Positions 1 through 5,200 of a DNA stretch of 6,281 nt are shown here, piece after piece. The notes under the pieces are model-generated. The model did no database searches, had not been told where the DNA came from, and worked only from the letters and a program-made list of their open reading frames with translations. The translations under genes were made by a program, and so were the position numbers. The stretch is from Oscillospiraceae bacterium. GTDB taxonomy: Bacteria > Bacillota > Clostridia > Oscillospirales > Oscillospiraceae. The stretch lies in NCBI GenBank assembly GCA_031260745.1, contig JAISKY010000305.1:1-6281 (forward strand), written 5' to 3'. Positions within the stretch are counted from its first letter, which is position 1, and the number at the start of each line of letters is the position of its first letter.

Positions 1-337
1 AGAGTTGAACGACAAACGCGGAACGCTCCACCCCGTTGAACTCGCCGCGCTCGCGCATCGGCGGCTTGCGGACATTCACCCGTTTGAGGACGGGAATGGA
101 CGCACGGCTAGGTTGCTGATGAACTTGATACTTGTAAATCGGGGTTATCAGATAGTATCAATTCCGCCTGTTTTGCGAATGGATTATATAAACGCTCTGA
201 AAGCGTCTCAACGAGAGCATAACCCCAACGACAAAGCGTTTATAACGCTAATTGCGGAATGTGAGCTTGAAGCTCAAAAAGATTACTGCCGTATGTTCCG
301 TATTGACCTACCTAAGAAGGACGATTTAGCAAGATAA
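1..337 (+). CDS. Fic/DOC-family protein, C-terminal part (5' end outside window)
   Basis: The frame is open from the left edge (codon phase from base 2) to a TAA at 335-337, so about 111 C-terminal residues are visible. Bases 77-112 encode HPFEDGNGRTAR, a perfect match to the Fic signature HPFxxGNGRxxR. The histidine is the catalytic base and the GNGR part forms the nucleotide-phosphate binding loop. Fic enzymes usually transfer AMP, or another phosphate-containing group, from a nucleotide to a hydroxyl on a target protein; the target cannot be read from the sequence. About 75 residues follow the motif, with no extra domain that I recognise. The TTG at base 5 could be called a start, but it lies within the conserved Fic core, so the true start is upstream. 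The next gene begins 21 bp downstream on the same strand, which suggests an operon. The family assignment is very secure. Whether the protein is a toxin, a self-regulated Fic or a housekeeping Fic depends on the missing N-terminus. Confidence 0.93.
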   Translation, partial: ELNDKRGTLHPVELAALAHRRLADIHPFEDGNGRTARLLMNLILVNRGYQIVSIPPVLRMDYINALKASQREHNPNDKAFITLIAECELEAQKDYCRMFRIDLPKKDDLAR

Positions 338-358
338 TTACGATAGCGGAGGAATTTT

Positions 359-484
359 ATGTTGCAGGATTTACTGCTTTTGTCAAAGGACGAACCAATA
401 GCGAGAATAGTCGGCGGCATTGTGGAGCCGATTGTTCCGGCGCGTCTGCCGCTGTTCTTGCAACGTACAGGCGATGAGCGGTAG
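359..484 (+). pseudogene. N-terminal fragment of a HipA-like kinase, cut by a frameshift
   Basis: ATG 359 follows a good Shine-Dalgarno sequence (GCGGAGGA, 347-353) at normal spacing and opens a 41-codon frame ending at TAG 482-484. The peptide starts MLQDLLLLSKDEP and ends LFLQRTGDER. It resembles the N-terminus of clostridial HipA-like kinases (recalled from memory), which continue through a short Trp-containing stretch into a 'D-HR-NSRLLKKALRLAH' segment. Here that segment (VDTHRANSRLLKK...) is present immediately downstream, but in the other frame from base 481. The simplest reading is a small deletion of about 25 nt (not a multiple of three) near 478-484 that fused the two parts out of frame. 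The intact ribosome binding site supports this ATG as the original start. Alternatives are a sequencing or assembly error, or a real short leader peptide; the latter seems less likely given the matching continuation. Confidence 0.7.
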
Positions 485-528
485 ACACTCACCGCGCTAA
501 TTCCAGGTTACTCAAAAAAGCTCTGCGA

Positions 529-1434
529 TTGGCGCATAAAGATGATTTAACGTCCGTTCTGACGGTCAACGCCGCAACGATTACCGATAATTATTGGGTT
601 AAGCCGCTTAGCGACGATACTTTGAATTACGAGGACGTTCGTTTTAAGGTAAACTTGTTTGACAATCTTGCGCTGACAGGCGATGTCAATTCGTTCGACC
701 AACCGCCGAGCCGGACGCCTGAAATCACAAATACAGGCAGTTTTGAGAAGTGCTGGCGTTTAGAGAGCGGTCAGTGGTATATGTACAAAGCCGGAAAACA
801 GGAAGAATTGTTTTCGGAGTTGTTGGCGTTTATACTGGGTAAATCGTTGGGATTTCCAATAGCGGAGTACGAATCGGCAGGCGAATTTATCAAAAGCCGC
901 GACTTTACCGACAATGCTAAGGTGGATTTTGAACCCGCCGCAGGCATAATAGGCGATGTTTCCGACTACGTTGAAATCTATGAAACCCTGCGGAGCTTAG
1001 GCGAAAATCTAGCGGAGCAATATGTCGGAATGTGCTATTTTGACGGTTTAATTTATAATATGGACAGACACGAGAACAACTTCGGCGTTCTGCGTGACGG
1101 TAGTACAGGCGTGATTTTGTCGTTAGCTCCGTTTTTCGACCACAACATCTCTCTAATAGCTCGCGGCTATCCGAGCGGAAGTCCGAAAGATATGCTGATA
1201 CGCGACTTTGCAGAACTTATGAACCACATCGGCAAGCCGCTCCGAGTACGGAAACTTAACGAGCGAGAGTTACTGAAATCCATTGCAGAAATACCGTTCG
1301 AGCCTCCCGCGACGTTTGATGTTCCGGAGCCGAGAGATTTCACTGCCCGATACATTCTAAGGCGTCAGGACGCGCTGAAAGAGCAGTGCCGCAATATGCT
1401 TAGGTTTATTGACAGCAAAGCATTGGAGCGATAA
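529..1434 (+). CDS. HipA-like Ser/Thr kinase, main part (gene frameshifted upstream)
   Basis: This frame carries the body of a HipA-like (phosphatidylinositol-kinase fold) protein. The homologous reading starts at about base 481 (VDTHRANSRLLKK), while the first possible start codon is TTG 529, giving 301 residues. There is no convincing ribosome binding site before TTG 529, so this frame was probably once joined to the fragment at 359-484. Numbering from TTG, visible kinase elements are a candidate ATP-binding lysine in YMYKAG (K87) followed by acidic EELFSE, the catalytic loop NMDRHENNFG (D179, N184), and a metal-binding FFDHN (D204). HipA kinases phosphorylate Ser/Thr of translation-related proteins such as glutamyl-tRNA synthetase in E. 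coli, causing dormancy; the target here is unknown. No HipB-like DNA-binding antitoxin is visible beside it. The catalytic residues appear intact, so disruption, if real, is recent. The gene is convergent with the PIN toxin, with a hairpin between them. Confidence 0.8.
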   Translation: MAHKDDLTSVLTVNAATITDNYWVKPLSDDTLNYEDVRFKVNLFDNLALTGDVNSFDQPPSRTPEITNTGSFEKCWRLESGQWYMYKAGKQEELFSELLAFILGKSLGFPIAEYESAGEFIKSRDFTDNAKVDFEPAAGIIGDVSDYVEIYETLRSLGENLAEQYVGMCYFDGLIYNMDRHENNFGVLRDGSTGVILSLAPFFDHNISLIARGYPSGSPKDMLIRDFAELMNHIGKPLRVRKLNERELLKSIAEIPFEPPATFDVPEPRDFTARYILRRQDALKEQCRNMLRFIDSKALER

Positions 1435-1456
1435 AATATCTATACAAATTCATAAG

Positions 1457-1503
1457 ACGCAGCAAACCTCCGCAAGGTATGACCTTGCGGAGGTTTGCTG
1501 CGT
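1457..1503. terminator. Perfect 22-bp inverted repeat, likely bidirectional terminator
   Basis: Bases 1457-1478 are exactly complementary to 1482-1503, leaving a 3-nt ATG loop. The core of the stem is CCTCCGCAAGG/CCTTGCGGAGG. It lies 22 bp after the stop of the HipA-like gene and 10 bp after the stop of the oppositely oriented PIN toxin, which is where a shared terminator is expected. AAA precedes and TTT follows the GC-rich core, but these are embedded in the longer stem, and no clear T-tract follows on either strand. Termination is therefore plausible but not canonical. It could instead be a protective RNA 3' end or a repeat element. Confidence 0.6.
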
Positions 1504-1513
1504 TACGATTAAG

Positions 1514-1897
1514 TTACCACAACTGCGGAACGTCGTATTTTTGGATATTTTCGTCGATTGTAACCAGAGTAAAATCCTCCGCCAATGCGGTGGCAATCAG
1601 CATACGGTCAAACGGGTCGCGGTGAATCTGCGGCAGTTGTTCCAACAGACTTATATATTCGCGTTCAATCCCGATTGTATAAAAGCCGTTATTGTCAATC
1701 ATTCGGTAAAACTCCGGTAACCCGCCGTCGATGTACAACTTATGCGTTCCGAGTTTAATGGCAACCTCCCACGCCGAAATTATGCTGACATACTTTGGAG
1801 CGTTAGCATCAAGTATGATTGTCTTTGCGTTTTCCGATAACTCTTTTGAGTTAGCCGCCGCCCATAGTACAACGTGAGTATCAAGTAAATAATTCAT
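1514..1897 (-). CDS. vapC: PIN-domain toxin, VapC-like ribonuclease
   Basis: This 127-residue protein has the usual length and motif order of a PIN-domain toxin. It has MNYLLDTHVVLW with the first acidic residue D6, SAWEVAIK with E44, HRDPFDRMLIATA with D94/D97, and LVTIDENIQ with D115. These form the Mg2+-binding acidic cluster that cleaves RNA, typically tRNA or rRNA, in VapC toxins; the actual target is unknown. The ATG overlaps the antitoxin stop as ATGA (1897-1894), indicating translational coupling. A short GAGG lies just upstream, inside the antitoxin gene. Toxin and antitoxin share one minus-strand transcript, and the antitoxin is made first. All catalytic acids are present, so the toxin should be active. 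The vapC symbol is used generically for PIN toxins of type II systems. Confidence 0.92.
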   Translation of the reverse strand: MNYLLDTHVVLWAAANSKELSENAKTIILDANAPKYVSIISAWEVAIKLGTHKLYIDGGLPEFYRMIDNNGFYTIGIEREYISLLEQLPQIHRDPFDRMLIATALAEDFTLVTIDENIQKYDVPQLW

Positions 1898-2142
1898 TGT
1901 TCCTCAAATTCTTCCATCGGGTCGTTGAAGTCAGCGGATATATTGACTTTACCCTCCCAACCTCCAAGCTGAGCCGCCTGTTGAGGCGGAGCCGAGATTT
2001 CAAACGGAATAGCGTTTTTGTATACTATCTGAGTAAGATAAATATTTACGGCGGTAGACATATCCAACCCCAAGCGGCGCAAAACTTCATTTGCGTTGGT
2101 TTTCAATTCGTTAGTCGTGCGAATGTTGATGTTAGTATTCAT
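1894..2142 (-). CDS. RelB/DinJ-family antitoxin for the PIN toxin
   Basis: This is an 82-residue protein. The N-terminus, MNTNINIRTTNELK followed by a helix, a GLDMS turn and a second helix ending at IPFEIS (about residues 46-50), is typical of RelB/DinJ ribbon-helix-helix antitoxins that dimerise and bind their own promoter. The acidic, aromatic C-terminus (GGWEGKVNISADFNDPMEEF, residues 60-79) looks like the toxin-blocking tail of antitoxins paired with PIN toxins, rather than a RelE-binding tail. ATG 2142 was chosen because GGGAGG lies 7 nt upstream (2150-2155) and the ribbon strand begins at once. A longer frame from 2202 would run through the promoter and adds residues unlike the family. 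The stop overlaps the toxin ATG. It probably represses its own operon. Confidence 0.9.
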   Translation of the reverse strand: MNTNINIRTTNELKTNANEVLRRLGLDMSTAVNIYLTQIVYKNAIPFEISAPPQQAAQLGGWEGKVNISADFNDPMEEFEEQ

Positions 2143-2161
2143 TGCGATTCCTCCCGATTGC

Positions 2162-2190
2162 ATAATATCACATTGTAAGCACGTTGTCAA
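2162..2190 (-). promoter_or_regulatory. Promoter of the toxin-antitoxin operon
   Basis: Read on the minus strand, TTGACA (2190-2185) is followed by a 17-bp spacer and TATTAT (2167-2162). This is a perfect -35 with optimal spacing and a near-consensus -10 for the housekeeping sigma factor. Transcription would begin near 2155, leaving a leader of about 13 nt that starts with the GGGAGG ribosome binding site. A strong promoter repressed by its own antitoxin is usual for type II systems. Confidence 0.8.
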
Positions 2191-2200
2191 GAAATATTTC
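2191..2200. promoter_or_regulatory. Candidate operator palindrome next to the -35 box
   Basis: GAAATATTTC is a perfect 10-bp palindrome abutting the -35 box of the toxin-antitoxin promoter, also within the 84-bp region shared with the divergent large gene. Ribbon-helix-helix antitoxins bind short inverted repeats at such positions, so it is a candidate site. A 10-bp AT-rich palindrome can occur by chance, so support is weak. Confidence 0.3.
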
Positions 2201-2226
2201 ACTAACCCAAAAAGGAGAATTAATAT

Positions 2227-5200
2227 ATGGCGTCAAAATATCAGCGAATAACAGCGTTGTACGAATCCGCGATATTACAAGTTACCGCAAGTCCCGGTGA
2301 GTGGACCGCGTTTATGCGTTCCGCTTGCCGGAATTATAAATGTCGCTTTGACGAGCTAATCCTGATTTACGCTCAGCGTCCGGACGCGGTAGCGGTACTT
2401 GAAATAGAGAAGTGGAACAAACCGTTCGGCAGATGGGTCAATCGCGGAGCGACCGGAATCGCCGTGTTCGACGACGAGCATAACGGCGGGTACAGGCTAA
2501 AACATTATTTCGATATAGGCGATACTCACGAAACCCGCTTTTCTACTGCCGTTCCGATTTGGACTATGCGGCAACGCTATGAAACCGATGTGATAGAAAC
2601 TTTGGAGAACTCGTTCGGAGAATTGCGTGATAAATCAGATTTAGCAAACGCTTTGATGTCGGCTGCGAATAATGCCGTGGACGATAATATCACGGATTAT
2701 CTTGCGGAGTTACTAGACTTCCGCGAGTACAGCGCGTTAGCGGATATGGACGAGGATAGCGTCAGCGCGGAATACCGCGCCGCGATTAGAAATAGCGTAG
2801 CGTATATGCTTATGACGCGGTGCGGAATAGACGCGGACAGGTATTTCGGCGCCGAGGTTTTTCGGAGCGTTACGAGCTTCAATACTCCGCAGACTATTAA
2901 CGCGTTGGGTATCGCGACAGGCGATATAGCGAAAATGTGTCTGCGCGAGATTGCCGCCGTCGCGCTGAATCTGCAAAACCGCGAAAATAATTTGAATCGC
3001 ACATTTGCGTATAATCAAAATTTAGATTATAATGAACCTACAAAACAACAACAAAGGAGTATTAACAATTATGGAACTGACATACAGAATGTCGGGCGAG
3101 TACAGAGTACCGAACCTGACCGTACCGGAGGAAACCGAAACAGCCCTTGGCAAGTACGCGCTACTCCGAAAGAGATACCTGAAAGAGAACCGGAGAATCC
3201 TGTTCGCGAATCTGCTGACGGCGGGCAAACTGACCGAACACCTTACGGAAACCGAGCGAACGGCGACGGAGCGGTTGGAGCAGATAATCTCGCGGACAGC
3301 GGCGGCGCAGGGAGTGACGGAGGACTTGAAAGCCAGCGACCAGATGAAGTGGGTGGGAATGATGAACAATATCAAGGCGAGCGCGGAGGAAACGATACTG
3401 GACGAACTGATATACACCTAAAGCAGTTACCCACGGTTACACAGCAAATGGCAATATTCGGAGAACCGGAGAGCGAACAGCTTTCCGGTTTTTCTATTTC
3501 ACAACACATTATTGACGAGGTACTGACAAGCGGCGGCAACGAGTTAGACAGTCCGCTCCGCATAGCCGCGTATTTTGAGAAAGACCACACGCTTACTGAA
3601 AACGCGGAGTTTCTAAAATCGGAGTATCATACAGGCGGTAAAGGTTTCATTTTCGGCGGCAATCGCGTGTCGATATGGTTTGACGACAGCGGAATCCGTA
3701 TTGCGGTAGGCGATACGGTACTAGGCGGCAATGCGACACTCGTATCGTGGGAGCAAGCAGCAACGCGAATCCGCGAGCTGCTTGACTTAGGACGTTATAT
3801 GCCGCAGAGCGAGCTTGACAAAGTTCGTGGGACCGAGCTTAAAGCCGTTGCGGATAATCTGTGGTATTTGCGCCGTGAGGTGGAGGACACATACGCTTTT
3901 CTGGACAATGAATTGTTCAGCGGAGGATTCCCGGACGATACGGAACGAATCGCGGAGGTTCTGACAAATCCTGATAACTTGCAGAATATTATAGACGCAA
4001 TTGAGAAAATTGCTGCCGCTTACGAGCAAAACAATGACATTCTGCGTTTCCAAAGCTCCGCCCGGCTTATGCGAACGGCATTAAGCGGTTTATCAGACTT
4101 ACAGCGGGAACTTATAGTGTTCACTGCCGACGAATCAGTATCATCTGCGCGTCCGGGTTTTATTACTCAGGACGAAGCGGACGCAGTTTTGTTGCGCGGC
4201 GGCGATATACAACACGGCAAATTCCGTATTTACGCTTACTTCCTGCAAGAACATACCGCTCAGGAAAAGGCTAAATTCCTCCGTGAGGAATACGGCATTG
4301 GCGGGTTTGGTCGCACAGGGTTCGACGAGTGGCACGACGGACAAGGTATCGCGTACAGCCGCGAAAATAACCATATGCCCTACGACAAGGTTATTCTGCC
4401 GTGGAACAAAGTTGCGCGGAGAATAGACGAGCTAATCGCCGACGGTCGGTATTTGACCCGACGTGAACTTGACTATATACCCGAATACGAAAAGGACGAG
4501 CTTTCGCGCGACGTATACTCGTTCTATCCGCGCCAGCCGGAGGAATTGCCGCGTCCGTTCCCGCACAGTACGGATTTCCTTGACGGCGTTAAAATAATCA
4601 GGGAGCAGCTTGACAGTCCGGAGCGCGTTACGGACATTCTTAACAGTATGGCGGCAATCCTAGATAATATTGGCGGCGAGTCGCCGCAGACAAAAGAAAG
4701 AATGGCAGAAGCATACAGGAACCTCACCGCGTTCCAAAACGGAACATTTACACTATTTCCAACGCTTGCGCCGGAGCATAGACCCGCAGAAAAAGAATAC
4801 GCGCAAATAGTTGCGCCGACAATTGTGGCTCCTGTCGTTGTTAACGAAACTGCCGAGTACGAGCTGCAACTCGGCGCTACGGTGTATATCGGCGCGGAGA
4901 AATTCGAGATTTACGCTGTTGACGATAGTATTGTCACGCTGACGGACGCGGACGCTCCGCTGTTCATTCGCGATATGAACCGCTCCGAGTTTGACCGAAA
5001 GCTAAGAGAAAATCCGCGTAACGACACGCTAATCAAAAAAACCATCGCGCCGGAAATAGACTACGAACTAGTAGAGCGAATCAGAGAAGAAATGTCGGAG
5101 CGCGGCTTCGCAGTTTCCGACGAGCTTATTATCTCCGGGATTAACGAGTATTCTCCATACGGCGATTATCAGGATATTTCGGACAATATCGAAAACGAGT

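Noticed and set aside
283..492. Minus-strand 69-codon frame spanning the fic end and the kinase N-terminus
   Set aside because: It is a shadow across two plus-strand genes and the ribosome binding site between them.
1409..1720. Plus-strand 103-codon frame across the hairpin and the toxin gene
   Set aside because: It runs through the terminator-like hairpin and is antisense to the PIN toxin; no motifs were found.
1897..2178. Plus-strand 93-codon frame opposite the antitoxin
   Set aside because: It is antisense to a well-supported antitoxin and shows no family signature.
2143..2202. Longer antitoxin reading from 2202
   Set aside because: It would translate through the -10 region of the near-consensus promoter; ATG 2142 has GGGAGG and matches the usual ribbon-helix-helix start.
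2697..3018. Two overlapping minus-strand frames opposite the large gene
   Set aside because: They lie antisense to a clearly conserved coding region and have no recognisable motifs; they reflect the codon bias of the plus strand.
3032..3070. Upstream in-frame ATG extending tnpV by 13 residues
   Set aside because: There is no Shine-Dalgarno sequence before 3032, whereas AAAGGAG precedes ATG 3071 and the family-like start begins there.
3022..3417. Minus-strand frame of 131 codons opposite tnpV
   Set aside because: It is antisense to tnpV and the large gene. Its Ser/Val/Ile-rich product has no family features and no clear ribosome binding site.
4673..4687. Palindrome GCGGCGA-G-TCGCCGC inside the large gene
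   Set aside because: It is short, has a 1-nt centre that cannot form a real loop, and is explained by GGC/GCG-type codons in coding sequence.
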